From: Bacteroidota bacterium
GTDB lineage: Bacteria; Bacteroidota; Bacteroidia; Chitinophagales; Chitinophagaceae
Length of the DNA: 55,151 bases
Direction: 5' to 3'
Assembly: GCA_018267925.1 (NCBI GenBank)
Contig: JAFDXO010000100.1
Coordinates: 1-55,151 of the forward strand
Made by a program: the position numbers and the translations under genes. The notes under the pieces are model-generated. The model was not told the origin of the DNA. It made no database searches and saw only the letters and a program-made list of their open reading frames with translations. Position 1 is the stretch's first letter. Every line of letters starts with the position of its first letter. Positions 47,519 through 55,151 of this stretch are shown piece by piece.

Positions 47519-47550
47519 AAAGTCCGGCACGTTGTGATCAGCCGGACTTT
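47519..47550 (-). terminator. Strong intrinsic terminator of the batB-batC transcript
   Basis: AAAGTCCGGC pairs perfectly or nearly so with GCCGGACTTT across a 12-nt loop. On the minus strand GTTTTTTT follows, as expected for the bat transcript. On the plus strand only TTTT follows the stem. Confidence 0.75.
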
Positions 47551-47715
47551 TATGAAGGATGGGTTAGTAAGTACAATCCTTACACAATATTAAAAAGAAT
47601 TTTTTCTACGAAAAAATAATCTTGTAAAAAAAATGATCTCTGTTGAAAAGCTGTGAACAACTGAATCCTGTTTAAAAAAACCGAGTCGAAACGGAAGGTT
47701 GATTATGCTCTCCTT

Positions 47716-48456
47716 TTACCAGTCTTTGTCCACTTTAATTTGAGTGGCTTTTCCTTTTTCTTTTTTGTCGTGAAGTTTTTTTTCTTCCTGAGCTAAAGCA
47801 TTCAATAATTGATCTGCTTGCTCTTTAGAAAGCTTGCTGGGTTGCGGCTGAGGACGATTATCTTGTTGGTCTTCCTTTTTATCGTTGTTGTTTTGTTGTT
47901 GATCTTGTTTTTGTTGTTGGTCTTTATTTTGTTGGTCCTTGCTTGAGTTGTCTTTATCTTTTTGATTTTTGTTTTTATCGTCTTTATTTTGATCTTGTTG
48001 CTTATTATTTTTTCCTCCACCGCCTCCACTATTTTTCTTCATCATTTCTAAGGCATAGCTTAGATTATATTTTGCAGCTTCGTCTTGTGGATCATTTCTT
48101 AACGTTGTTTTGTAAGCATCTATAGCTTCTTGCCATTTCTGCTCACTCATGTAGCTGTTGCCAATATTATAGGTAGCATTTGCTTTTACGTTTTTATCCT
48201 TCGTTTGCTTTTCCAAGTTGGTAAGCACTTGACGAGAAGCATCAAAATTCTTTTCTTGATAAAGAGCATTTCCCAGATTAAATAATCCGGGTGCATAGGA
48301 TGGGTTTTTCAACAAGGCTTGTTGGTATGCTTTAGCTGCATCTTTATATTGTTTGGCTTCGTAAAGCTTGTTTCCATTTTGCACTTGCCCTTTTTGTGCG
48401 CTTGCGGCAAATGAGAGGCAACACCCTATTGTGATGAGTTTTGCTGCCTTTTTCAT
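47716..48456 (-). CDS. batC: BatC-like TPR protein
   Basis: 246 aa from ATG 48456, which begins with a signal peptide (MKKAAKLITIGCCLSFAASAQ) and overlaps the batB stop by ATGA. Residues about 22-135 form three to four tetratricopeptide repeats (NKLYEAKQYKDAAKAYQQALL, APGLFNLGNALYQ, NIGNSYMSEQKWQEAIDAYK). The next 80 residues are a Lys/Gln/Asp/Asn-rich low-complexity stretch, probably disordered. In Bacteroides, Bat proteins (aerotolerance) form a membrane-linked set with VWA and TPR members. The exact letter name is by layout only. Confidence 0.8.
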   Translation of the reverse strand: MKKAAKLITIGCCLSFAASAQKGQVQNGNKLYEAKQYKDAAKAYQQALLKNPSYAPGLFNLGNALYQEKNFDASRQVLTNLEKQTKDKNVKANATYNIGNSYMSEQKWQEAIDAYKTTLRNDPQDEAAKYNLSYALEMMKKNSGGGGGKNNKQQDQNKDDKNKNQKDKDNSSKDQQNKDQQQKQDQQQNNNDKKEDQQDNRPQPQPSKLSKEQADQLLNALAQEEKKLHDKKEKGKATQIKVDKDW

Positions 48457-49457
48457 GTTGTTTTGGGTTTTAGTTTTTTTCCGAAAATCATCCATTCAAT
48501 TGTAAGTGCTACAAAAGATAAAGCCAAAAAGTATTGGAAGTAGCTGGTATAATTGCTAAACATTAATGACCCTAAATTTTTTTGTTCCATTCCATCTATT
48601 TCATTCACTAATTTCCCGGCAACATCATCTGCATTGCGTAACAAAAGGTAGTTCCCCTTTCCCGTAGCTGCAATACCTCTCAATTCATCCTCGTTTAATT
48701 TGCTTACTATCGGATTACCCTGTTCATCCAGCTTCACTGCTTTCGTTTCAGGATCGAATAAGGTTGTCCCTTCCGGAGACCCTACCCCAACAGTATGTAT
48801 GATAATTCCATTATCAAAAGCATCTTTGGCATTTTGAATTGCTTTTTCATCATGATCTTCTCCATCTGAAATAATTACTAATGATTTATATTTCCTTTCC
48901 TTTTGAGAGAAAGATTTCATGGCTAATTCTATGGCATCGCCAATGACGGTTCCTTGTGTTGGCACAAGCTCCGGCCCAACGTTTTGCAACATCATTCGAA
49001 TAGCACTGTAATCAATAGTCAGTGGCACTTGCAAATATGCCCTACCTGCAAATATCACTAAGCCGACTCGATCATTTTTCATCTTATCAAGCATACTCAG
49101 AATTAATTGTTTGGCTCGTGCAAGCCGATTAGGCTGTATGTCTTGTGCCAACATGCTTTTGCTTACATCAAGGGCTATCATCACATCTACCCCCTTGCGT
49201 TGAACTTCTTCTGTTCCCGATCCTTTTTGCAAATTTGCCCATCCTATTATAGCAGCACCTAATGCAATAGAGAGAAGAATAAATTTGAATGACAGTCGTC
49301 CCGGAATTATTCCTTCCATTTGTGTATTCACTAAAGCCTGTTGACCTATTTTCTTCAATCGGTTTTTTCGCCAGATCAACATGCCTAAAAACAAGAAAAT
49401 AAATATGGGCAGGAGAATAAGCAGGTATAGATGGTCGGTGTGCTGAAAACGAAACAT
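48453..49457 (-). CDS. batB: VWA-domain membrane protein, BatA/BatB type
   Basis: 334 aa. Two N-terminal membrane segments (about 10-28 and 58-75), a VWA domain (about 90-285) and a C-terminal helix (FQYFLALSFVALTIEWMIF). The MIDAS metal site is complete: D97-x-S99-x-S101 (ALDVSKSML), Thr in TQGTVIG and Asp in ISDGEDHDE. The domain order is that of BatA/BatB, which bind partners at the periplasmic face. Its stop overlaps the batC start. A batA/batB second copy, batD, batE, moxR and the DUF58 gene usually found beside it are absent here. A TAAATTTG box lies at 49477-49484. Confidence 0.88.
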   Translation of the reverse strand: MFRFQHTDHLYLLILLPIFIFLFLGMLIWRKNRLKKIGQQALVNTQMEGIIPGRLSFKFILLSIALGAAIIGWANLQKGSGTEEVQRKGVDVMIALDVSKSMLAQDIQPNRLARAKQLILSMLDKMKNDRVGLVIFAGRAYLQVPLTIDYSAIRMMLQNVGPELVPTQGTVIGDAIELAMKSFSQKERKYKSLVIISDGEDHDEKAIQNAKDAFDNGIIIHTVGVGSPEGTTLFDPETKAVKLDEQGNPIVSKLNEDELRGIAATGKGNYLLLRNADDVAGKLVNEIDGMEQKNLGSLMFSNYTSYFQYFLALSFVALTIEWMIFGKKLKPKTT

Positions 49458-49476
49458 AAGCGTTATACGTACAACG

Positions 49477-49484
49477 CAAATTTA
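49477..49484 (-). promoter_or_regulatory. Candidate -7 box for batB-batC
   Basis: Reads TAAATTTG on the minus strand, an exact TAnnTTTG match about 20 bp upstream of the batB ATG. Confidence 0.45.
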
Positions 49485-49601
49485 AACGGCATAGAAATAC
49501 CTAAAATTGGTTTTGAGATTTTTTAACAAGCCTTCTTTTGCTCAAAGGATATTACTAATAGATTTTACAACTATCGTTTTTCGATTTCTTAATTTCGCCG
49601 A

Positions 49602-51902
49602 ATGCAAGATTATTTGAAGGGGCTGAACGACCAGCAACGCGAAGCGGTGGAGCATGTGGACGGTGCCATTATGATTGTAGCCGGTGCCGGAAGCGGAAAA
49701 ACAAAAGTACTGACAACCCGTATTGCCCATTTGATGCAGCAAGGTGTAGATGCCTTCAACATCTTAGCACTCACCTTTACCAACAAGGCTGCGGCTGAAA
49801 TGAAAGAGCGTATTGAACATATTCTTGGCTCAACCGAAGCCCGCAATTTATATATCGGCACCTTTCACTCTGTTTTTGCAAGGATTTTAAGGGCAGAAGC
49901 TAACAAACTTGGCTACCCCAACAACTTCACTATTTATGACACCGATGATGCTAAAAGTGTCATTAAAAGTATTGTCAGCGATATGAAATTGGATGACAAA
50001 CACTATAAACCTGCTTATGTCTATAACCGAATTTCTGCTGCCAAAAACAGCTTAGTAGATCCTACAACTTACCAACAAGATTATCAAATTCAGCAGGAAG
50101 ACGCGCGGAGCAATCGCCCACTGATTGGTGCTATTTATGATGCTTACAGCAAGCGATGTTTTAAGAATGGGGCTATGGATTTTGACGATCTATTGTTTAA
50201 AATGTATTTACTGCTCACACATTTTCCCGATGTGTTGGCAAAATACCAGCATCGTTTTCGCTATATTTTAATTGACGAGTATCAGGATACCAATCTTGCC
50301 CAATATCAGATTATCAAAATGCTCGGTGCGGTGCACGAAAACATTTGTGTGGTGGGCGATGATGCACAGAGTATCTATTCTTTCCGTGGTGCAACGGTGC
50401 AAAACATTCTTCAATTTCAAGATGACTATGAAGATGTGAAAGTGGTAAAGCTGGAACAAAACTATCGAAGTACACAATCCATCTTAAACGTTGCCAACAC
50501 CATCATCTCAAAAAACCAAAATCAGATTCCCAAAGAACTTTGGACCAGCAATGAAGAGGGCGAAAAGATAAAATTGGTGCGCACCCTGACCGATAACGAT
50601 GAAGGAAGATTTGTAGCGGATGCCATTACCGAAATGAAACTTCGCAATCACTATAAAAACAAAGACTTTGCAATTTTATACCGTACCAATGCCCAATCGC
50701 GCTCGTTTGAAGAAAGCTTGCGGCGAATGAATATCACCTATAAGCTCTTTGGTGGCGTTTCTTTCTATCAACGGAAAGAAATTAAAGACTTTCTTGCCTA
50801 TTTACGTATTGTAGTAAACACACGCGACGAAGAAAACTTTAAACGCATTATCAATTATCCGGCTCGAAGCATTGGCAAAACCAGTGTGGACAAGCTTTTG
50901 ATCGCTGCCAACCAGCAAGACAAATCATTTTGGGAAGTGCTTCAATTTCCTGAAATGGCGGGTTTGCGTGGTGCATCAGCCACGGCGGTAGAAAATTTTG
51001 TGCTGATGATTCAAGGGTTTCAAACCATGATAGAAACCCACAACGCTTATGACCTTGCCTTTACGGTGGGTAAGCGAACCGGACTTGTAGCAGAACTATA
51101 CAACGATAAATCGGTGGAGGGTTTAGCTCGTTATGAAAACATTCAAGAGCTGCTAAACTCTATAAAAGAATTTACAGAAACACCGGATGAAGAAGGCGAA
51201 CTCCGCGACAAAAGCTTAGGCAGCTATCTGCAACAAATCACTTTACTGACCGATGCAGACCAAGATAAAGAAGGGGATGCAGATGCCGTAAAACTGATGA
51301 CTATTCATGCGGCCAAAGGACTGGAATTCCCATGTGTTTTCAATGTGGGATTGGAAGAAAATCTGTTTCCCAGCTCCATGAGTCTATATGATCGTGCTGA
51401 CCTTGAAGAAGAGCGCCGCTTATTTTATGTGGCTATCACACGGGCAAAAGAGCGGCTTTGGGTTACGTTTGCCGGTAGTCGGTATCGGTTTGGAAGCTTG
51501 GTGCAAAATGATCCCAGCCGATTTATTGATGAAATTCCGGAATTGTATCTGGACAAATCCTTTACGGGCATCCCTCATCGAACTGCCGGCGCACCAAACG
51601 GTTTGGGTAATACACTCTTTCCTTCTTTCGACAAAACTCCTTCTTTAAAAAAATTAGCGGACAAAATACAGCAACAGAAAGCGGTGGCTTCTCAAGTACA
51701 ACACACACCATCTACCAATTTTCAAGCAGATGATCCAGCAAAATTAGACGTAGGCATGAAAGTAGAACATCAAAAATTTGGTTTCGGAAAAATATTAAAT
51801 GTGGAAGGCGGTGTTCACAACCGCGTAGCAACGATTGAGTTTGAGGGACAAGGTGCCAAAAAAATCATGTTGAACTATGCCAAACTTCGTATTGTGAACT
51901 GA
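49602..51902 (+). CDS. uvrD: UvrD/PcrA-type 3'-5' DNA helicase
   Basis: Superfamily 1A helicase of 766 aa. Motifs in order: Q-motif LNDQQREAV, Walker A GAGSGKT (28-34), Ia ALTFTNKAAAEMKER, II IDEYQDTN, III GDDAQSIYSFRGA, IV AILYRTNAQSRSFEE, V MTIHAAKGLEFPCVF and VI YVAITRAKERLW. The C-terminal VGMKVEHQKFGFGKILNVEGG is the PcrA-like tail that binds RNA polymerase in other bacteria. It works in nucleotide excision and mismatch repair and clears RNA polymerase or recombinase. It is monocistronic, divergent from batB. Confidence 0.95.
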   Translation: MQDYLKGLNDQQREAVEHVDGAIMIVAGAGSGKTKVLTTRIAHLMQQGVDAFNILALTFTNKAAAEMKERIEHILGSTEARNLYIGTFHSVFARILRAEANKLGYPNNFTIYDTDDAKSVIKSIVSDMKLDDKHYKPAYVYNRISAAKNSLVDPTTYQQDYQIQQEDARSNRPLIGAIYDAYSKRCFKNGAMDFDDLLFKMYLLLTHFPDVLAKYQHRFRYILIDEYQDTNLAQYQIIKMLGAVHENICVVGDDAQSIYSFRGATVQNILQFQDDYEDVKVVKLEQNYRSTQSILNVANTIISKNQNQIPKELWTSNEEGEKIKLVRTLTDNDEGRFVADAITEMKLRNHYKNKDFAILYRTNAQSRSFEESLRRMNITYKLFGGVSFYQRKEIKDFLAYLRIVVNTRDEENFKRIINYPARSIGKTSVDKLLIAANQQDKSFWEVLQFPEMAGLRGASATAVENFVLMIQGFQTMIETHNAYDLAFTVGKRTGLVAELYNDKSVEGLARYENIQELLNSIKEFTETPDEEGELRDKSLGSYLQQITLLTDADQDKEGDADAVKLMTIHAAKGLEFPCVFNVGLEENLFPSSMSLYDRADLEEERRLFYVAITRAKERLWVTFAGSRYRFGSLVQNDPSRFIDEIPELYLDKSFTGIPHRTAGAPNGLGNTLFPSFDKTPSLKKLADKIQQQKAVASQVQHTPSTNFQADDPAKLDVGMKVEHQKFGFGKILNVEGGVHNRVATIEFEGQGAKKIMLNYAKLRIVN

Positions 51903-51910
51903 GGAGAAAT

Positions 51911-51933
51911 ATTATCCAGAAATGGCGGATAAT
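51911..51933. terminator. Possible bidirectional terminator after uvrD
   Basis: ATTATCC pairs with GGATAAT across a 9-nt loop in the 51-bp gap between convergent uvrD and the DUF4783 gene. No long T-run follows, so support is weak. Confidence 0.35.
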
Positions 51934-51953
51934 TCATTCTTACGGAACAATAC

Positions 51954-52343
51954 CTATTTTTCAATTCTAATTTCCTGAATCACATACCCATTCTCGGTGT
52001 GGCGAATGGTAAAAAATGTTCGAAAAGCACCATTAGCAGTAACAAGCGTACCAATAGCAAAACTACTTCCATTGCTATTTCCGGTGTGTTCTGCCTGAAA
52101 CGAACGAACAGCATTTTTGCCAAAAAAATCGCGCAATACCATTTCTGCCTGTGAGCGGCTGTAGGTTGACTGACTTCCGGACACAGTCATCGAAACGGCA
52201 TTATCAAAATAACGTGAAATACCGGCTACATTTCCCGACCCAATAGCACTACCCACTTGTTCTGTAATGCCCTGCGCCCATGCACTTTGAATGAAAAGAG
52301 CAAATAGAATTGTTAGAAAAAACCGTTTGAGGTAAGCTTTCAT
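51954..52343 (-). CDS. DUF4783 secreted protein
   Basis: 129 aa from ATG 52343 (MKAYLKRFFLTILFALFIQSAWAQ, signal peptide). The mature 105-residue part matches DUF4783, an NTF2/SnoaL-like alpha+beta fold (GSGNVAGISRYFDNAVSMTV...AEMVLRDFFGKNAVRSF...HTENGYVIQEIRIEK). No catalytic residue is evident, and the function of the family is unknown. It converges on uvrD. A minus-strand TACATTTG box lies at 52463-52470. Confidence 0.88.
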   Translation of the reverse strand: MKAYLKRFFLTILFALFIQSAWAQGITEQVGSAIGSGNVAGISRYFDNAVSMTVSGSQSTYSRSQAEMVLRDFFGKNAVRSFQAEHTGNSNGSSFAIGTLVTANGAFRTFFTIRHTENGYVIQEIRIEK

Positions 52344-52462
52344 TTTATATAATATTCCCAATTCAAAAACACACTAAATGAACAAGCAAGAAACATGCCA
52401 TTCAACCGCCATCATCCATTGATATCCCTTTTAAAAAAAGGTAAGAATGAAACTATAAAGTT

Positions 52463-52470
52463 CAAATGTA
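52463..52470 (-). promoter_or_regulatory. Candidate -7 box for the DUF4783 gene
   Basis: Reads TACATTTG on the minus strand (TAnnTTTG), about 120 bp upstream of ATG 52343. Confidence 0.35.
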
Positions 52471-52635
52471 GCACAAAAAATAGCCAAATCACGACTAAGG
52501 GAAAGATTTTGACCTTCAAACCCTCTTACCTAATGTGAAACAAACATCAATATATCAAAAAAGTAGAGAAGATTATTTGGAATAAAGACATCATATAAAG
52601 GTTAGTATAGCCCAAAGGGATGTAGGGAAATTTTT

Positions 52636-52839
52636 ATGGGAAAAACACCTGATTTTAAAAAAACTAATGCTGTTTTTGGTTTTACAAAACAAAATAATTA
52701 TCTTGTCTGTCATTTTAAGTACTTTAAAGCTAAATATGATAACAAGGCATGGGCCTTCGATGATTTAAAGATACCGGATGAACGGATACATGCAGGTATG
52801 CGTATGGCAATGGATTGTTCTACCGTAGGTCTTTTGTAA
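52636..52839 (+). CDS. Small hypothetical protein, possible gene remnant
   Basis: 67 aa from ATG 52636 (MGKTPDFKKTNAVFGFTK...HAGMRMAMDCSTVGLL). I do not recognise it. The composition is protein-like (aromatic and charged residues well mixed, Trp present) and not the poly-Lys/Asn/Ile typical of chance frames in AT-rich DNA. The frame stays open for 59 codons after the TAA stop at 52837-52839 (to 53019), so it could be the front of a longer, broken gene. It sits in the AT-rich stretch between the DUF4783 and AAA/DUF4143 genes. It may equally be non-coding. Confidence 0.35.
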   Translation: MGKTPDFKKTNAVFGFTKQNNYLVCHFKYFKAKYDNKAWAFDDLKIPDERIHAGMRMAMDCSTVGLL

Positions 52840-53284
52840 AAACTACTGAATTTTATGATAAAATCCTTTTGTATTAAGTATCTTATGTTTGTAGGATATT
52901 ACTGCATTAAAAATAGCCTTGGTTTTAACACTGCCTATAAAGACATCTATATAAATAGCTTGTTTCTCTCTGTCATTTTGATTATTGAGCATTGGCATAA
53001 AAAGTCAAAATTGAGCTAATATACGTTCATTTTGTACGATGTAATTCGATATATGTTTTTATGGCTATCAGCAATTTTACTCACAATCGAAAATATGCTC
53101 ATAATGAAATGCTTTCTTTTTGTTCAACTCCAATAGGGTTTCAGCACATTTTATAATAAAGGTTAGATATTTTAAAGGTCATGAACCTTCAAAAAATAAA
53201 TTGTGAATAAACATTTTAACACTAATATGGTAGCTTTACCATAATAACGAGGTGCATTACCGGCTCGCTATTAGATTGCTGAAT
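52840..53284. other. AT-rich spacer before the AAA/DUF4143 gene end
   Basis: 445 bp, clearly more AT-rich by eye than the flanking genes. A 54-codon frame (ATG 52855 to stop 53019, MIKSFCIKYLMFVGYYC start) continues the phase of the small ORF at 52636 after its stop. A short inverted repeat, ATATGGTAGCTTTACCATAA (around 53226-53245), is present. No terminator with a clear T-run is seen for the ATPase gene. Confidence 0.4.
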
Positions 53285-54433
53285 TCAAGCTAAAAATGAC
53301 TTCCAATTTGTAACTTGTATATTGTCGCTGGTTGTAAATTCCATCGTTCCGTTGTAAATGACAACACCTTGTTGAATGTTTGCGTAATTCTTTAATTTGA
53401 TTAGATTATTAGTAAAATCATTTGAGAAAGTTTGAGCCGATTTTATTTCTATCGGCATAAAATCATCGCCTTGGTCTATGATTAAATCTATTTCAACACC
53501 ATTGCTATCTCTCCAATAATAGAAAGCTTGATCTAAATGTATATTTGCGTTATTCTTCATGCACTCAATAATCACATAGTTCTCTACCAAAGCACCATAA
53601 AAATGCGATAATGCCAATTCTTCTTCGTTTCGTATAGCAAGTAATGAACAAGCTAATCCGGTGTCTATAAAATACAGTTTTGGAGATTTGACGATGCGTT
53701 TGCTGAAGTTTTTATAAAATGGCTGAACGAATTTGATAACATAAGATTGTTCCAATACTGAAAGCCATGATTGTACCGTTTTTACATCAATACCACAAGC
53801 ATTACTGATTGTGGAAAGATTGACTTGCTGACCAATACGACCTGCGCATATCTTCAAAAACTTGACAAACAAAGAAGTGTTTTCGATATTCTTTATTTGT
53901 CGGACATCTCTTTCTACATACGTTCTTATGTAAGAAGGATACCACATTTGCGGTTTACGGTTTTTATGATAAATTTCAGGGTAGGAGCCTTTAAAAATGA
54001 GTTCATTCAAGGAATAGTCTTTGGAATTAGCTTTAATTTCACGATAACTTAAGGGGTACAAATCTAAAATACCCAATCTTCCTGCTAATGTTTGACTTAC
54101 ATTTTCCTGTAAAAGAATATTATTGCTACCGGTTAAGATAAATAATCCATCTCTGTCAGTATTGTCCAAAATCTCTTGTAAATAACTAAACAAATTCGGT
54201 ACTCGCTGAATTTCATCGAGAATAGCACCATTTGGAAAACGGTTTAAGAATGCACGAGCATCACTTTCTGCTAATAATTTTTCATCAGGATTTTCCAAGG
54301 AGACATAAGGTTTATTTGGAAAGGTCTGATTGGTTAAGGTGGTTTTGCCCGATTGACGAGGACCAACTAACAGAACCGAACGAAATTCTTTAGCATATTC
54401 TCTTAAAACGGTGTCTAATTCCCTATGTAGCAT
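53285..54433 (-). CDS. AAA_14 / DUF4143 ATPase
   Basis: 382 aa from ATG 54433; a TTG-started frame six codons longer would begin inside a promoter box. The N-terminal AAA_14 domain has Walker A GPRQSGKT (24-31) and Walker B GAILDEIQRVPN (69-80). A sensor-like ILTGSNN follows. The middle has a winged-helix-like part (NLSTISNACGIDVKTVQSWLSVLEQ). The C-terminal DUF4143 domain has a restriction-nuclease-like core with YWRDSNGVEIDLII and MPIEIKSAQTF (E-x-D ... E-x-K). Function is unknown. Such genes are scattered and often horizontally acquired. It is a single gene beside AT-rich DNA. Confidence 0.9.
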   Translation of the reverse strand: MLHRELDTVLREYAKEFRSVLLVGPRQSGKTTLTNQTFPNKPYVSLENPDEKLLAESDARAFLNRFPNGAILDEIQRVPNLFSYLQEILDNTDRDGLFILTGSNNILLQENVSQTLAGRLGILDLYPLSYREIKANSKDYSLNELIFKGSYPEIYHKNRKPQMWYPSYIRTYVERDVRQIKNIENTSLFVKFLKICAGRIGQQVNLSTISNACGIDVKTVQSWLSVLEQSYVIKFVQPFYKNFSKRIVKSPKLYFIDTGLACSLLAIRNEEELALSHFYGALVENYVIIECMKNNANIHLDQAFYYWRDSNGVEIDLIIDQGDDFMPIEIKSAQTFSNDFTNNLIKLKNYANIQQGVVIYNGTMEFTTSDNIQVTNWKSFLA

Positions 54434-54858
54434 TTTATTTTTTTTATGCAAATATAGGAATTGATTGGGTGATTTACATAAAAATATTAATTTACTTTAG
54501 ATTCCGGTTATCCTTAAGATTGAATATTTCTTCTTAATTTAAAAAAACGTCCGTTTGCGAGTGGTTGTGACAATAAAATTGTAAAAATAGAACCGCAATA
54601 AACTCAAAATCACCTCCCTGCTCTGTTGAGCTTGCAGGTCCTTATTACTCTCAGCTAAGAGGGTGCAACGAAAACCAAAATGGATTATTGAGACAATACT
54701 TAAACCGAAAAACCAACATTCAAAATCATACAATGTCAGAAATGATCAACATTCAAAATAAACTCAACAACAGACCAAGAAAGAAAAATAAATTTATCTC
54801 ACCAATTAAATTGCTACTTTTACATAGTGTTGCATTTGTAGCTTGAATTCAGCAACTA
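54434..54858. other. Divergent intergenic region
   Basis: 425 bp between the ATPase gene and the last gene. It holds the ATPase promoter box (54449-54456). A TACTTTTA near 54833 is one base from a TAnnTTTG box and could serve the plus-strand gene. The 64-aa minus frame at 54539-54733 has no recognisable content. Confidence 0.45.
54449..54456 (-). promoter_or_regulatory. Candidate -7 box for the AAA/DUF4143 gene
   Basis: Reads TATATTTG on the minus strand, an exact TAnnTTTG match 16 bp before ATG 54433. It overlaps the alternative TTG start at 54451 and so argues against that start. Confidence 0.45.
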
Positions 54859-55151
54859 ATGAAAATAGCAATTATTATGCAAAATATCCTTATTTATATC
54901 TTGTTGTTTATCCCTTTCTCTGTCCAATCTCAGGAAAACTATATCAACTATCACAAAGAAATCATCAAGGCAGAGGAGCAATTTCTTGCTAACGACATTA
55001 AGGGGAGCATTGAAAAATATCGCTCAGTCATTAGCTCCTATAAAAAACCCTTTGCCAAAGATTGCTTCATTGCATTAGAGCTATGCTGTATGATAAAAGA
55101 TACAGCAAACGCCCGTTACTTCTTCTCCAAATGTTTTGAATGCGGAATAGA
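54859..55151 (+). CDS. Unknown exported protein (5' end only)
   Basis: The frame is open from ATG 54859 to the right edge (97 codons), so the C-terminus is missing. A second ATG at 54877 (MQNILIYILLFIPFSVQSQ) gives a cleaner signal peptide and may be the true start. The mature part (ENYINYHKEIIKAEEQFLANDIKGSIEKYR...FAKDCFIALELCC) looks helical and resembles the first TPR-like repeat of several Bacteroidota surface proteins. It has five cysteines in the visible 97 residues. I cannot assign a function. Confidence 0.65.
   Translation, partial: MKIAIIMQNILIYILLFIPFSVQSQENYINYHKEIIKAEEQFLANDIKGSIEKYRSVISSYKKPFAKDCFIALELCCMIKDTANARYFFSKCFECGI

Larger units (their letters stand above)
47168..47715. 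other. Non-coding spacer between adk and batC
   Basis: 548 bp, very AT-rich, upstream of adk and downstream of batC (both minus strand). It contains the adk promoter box (47190-47197) and a strong GC-rich terminator (47519-47550). The 165 bp between that terminator and the batC stop have no credible reading frame and would be a long 3' UTR or a small RNA. The 79-aa minus frame at 47291-47530 runs through the terminator and looks spurious. Confidence 0.5.

Noticed and set aside
47291..47530. 79-aa minus-strand frame
   Set aside because: It begins inside the strong bat terminator and is rich in Leu/Ser/Phe as expected for chance frames in AT-rich DNA.
47840..48020. Repetitive TTGTTG/TTTATC-rich stretch that looks like a microsatellite
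   Set aside because: It codes for the Lys/Gln/Asn/Asp-rich tail of the BatC-like protein; the frame is intact.
54539..54733. 64-aa minus-strand frame upstream of the last gene
   Set aside because: No recognisable content, no promoter box, and it lies in a divergent intergenic region.

Overview
The window reads as a piece of a Bacteroidota chromosome, most like the Chitinophagales/Sphingobacteriales side of the phylum. This is inferred from gene content, not from a marker-gene search. The signs are three secreted proteins ending in type A T9SS sorting domains, an alternative complex III operon, menaquinone genes, DUF4290 and DUF4783 proteins, Bat proteins, a HmuY/TonB receptor pair, and many upstream TAnnTTTG boxes (the Bacteroidota -7 element) with no clear Shine-Dalgarno sites. 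By eye the base composition is moderately AT-rich and falls further in the last 3 kb. I found no tRNA, rRNA, CRISPR array, transposase or prophage gene.

Left part (1-6.3 kb): an NHL-repeat T9SS cargo protein runs off the left edge. It is followed by a spacer with a 21-bp tandem repeat, then a TPR sensor kinase of the LytS type overlapping a LytTR response regulator. A bidirectional terminator separates these from the respiratory block.

Respiration (6.3-18.1 kb, minus strand): actA-actB-actC-actD-actE-actF-coxB-coxA. This encodes menaquinol:cytochrome c oxidoreductase (alternative complex III) and the two catalytic subunits of an aa3-type oxidase. ActA carries six heme c motifs and ActE one. 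The menaquinone that feeds this complex would be made by menF-menD-menB-menA-menC-menE at 38.9-45.6 kb, where menH is absent.

Middle part (18.3-38.8 kb): housekeeping and accessory genes. They include an SDR protein lacking the usual Tyr/Lys pair, an SGNH-like T9SS protein, DUF4290-murA (MurA has Asp in place of the fosfomycin-target Cys), a convergent cyanophycinase/isoaspartyl peptidase pair, gyrB, a periplasmic thioredoxin-fold protein, dcd, a HmuY/heme-receptor-like pair separated by a perfect 16-bp stem-loop, asd, pdxA, an M17 aminopeptidase, and a tight dtd-tadA-Rieske-ldcA operon followed by a convergent rhodanese.

Right part (45.6-55.2 kb): adk-obgE, a two-gene batB-batC unit, a UvrD/PcrA helicase, a DUF4783 protein, an AT-rich stretch with a small orphan ORF, an AAA/DUF4143 ATPase, and the 5' end of an unknown secreted protein.

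I did not find a clearly novel multi-gene system. The points most worth a second look are the cyanophycin-degradation pair without a synthetase, the HmuY/receptor stem-loop, the six-heme ActA, the incomplete men and bat sets, and the AT-rich island with the interrupted small ORF.
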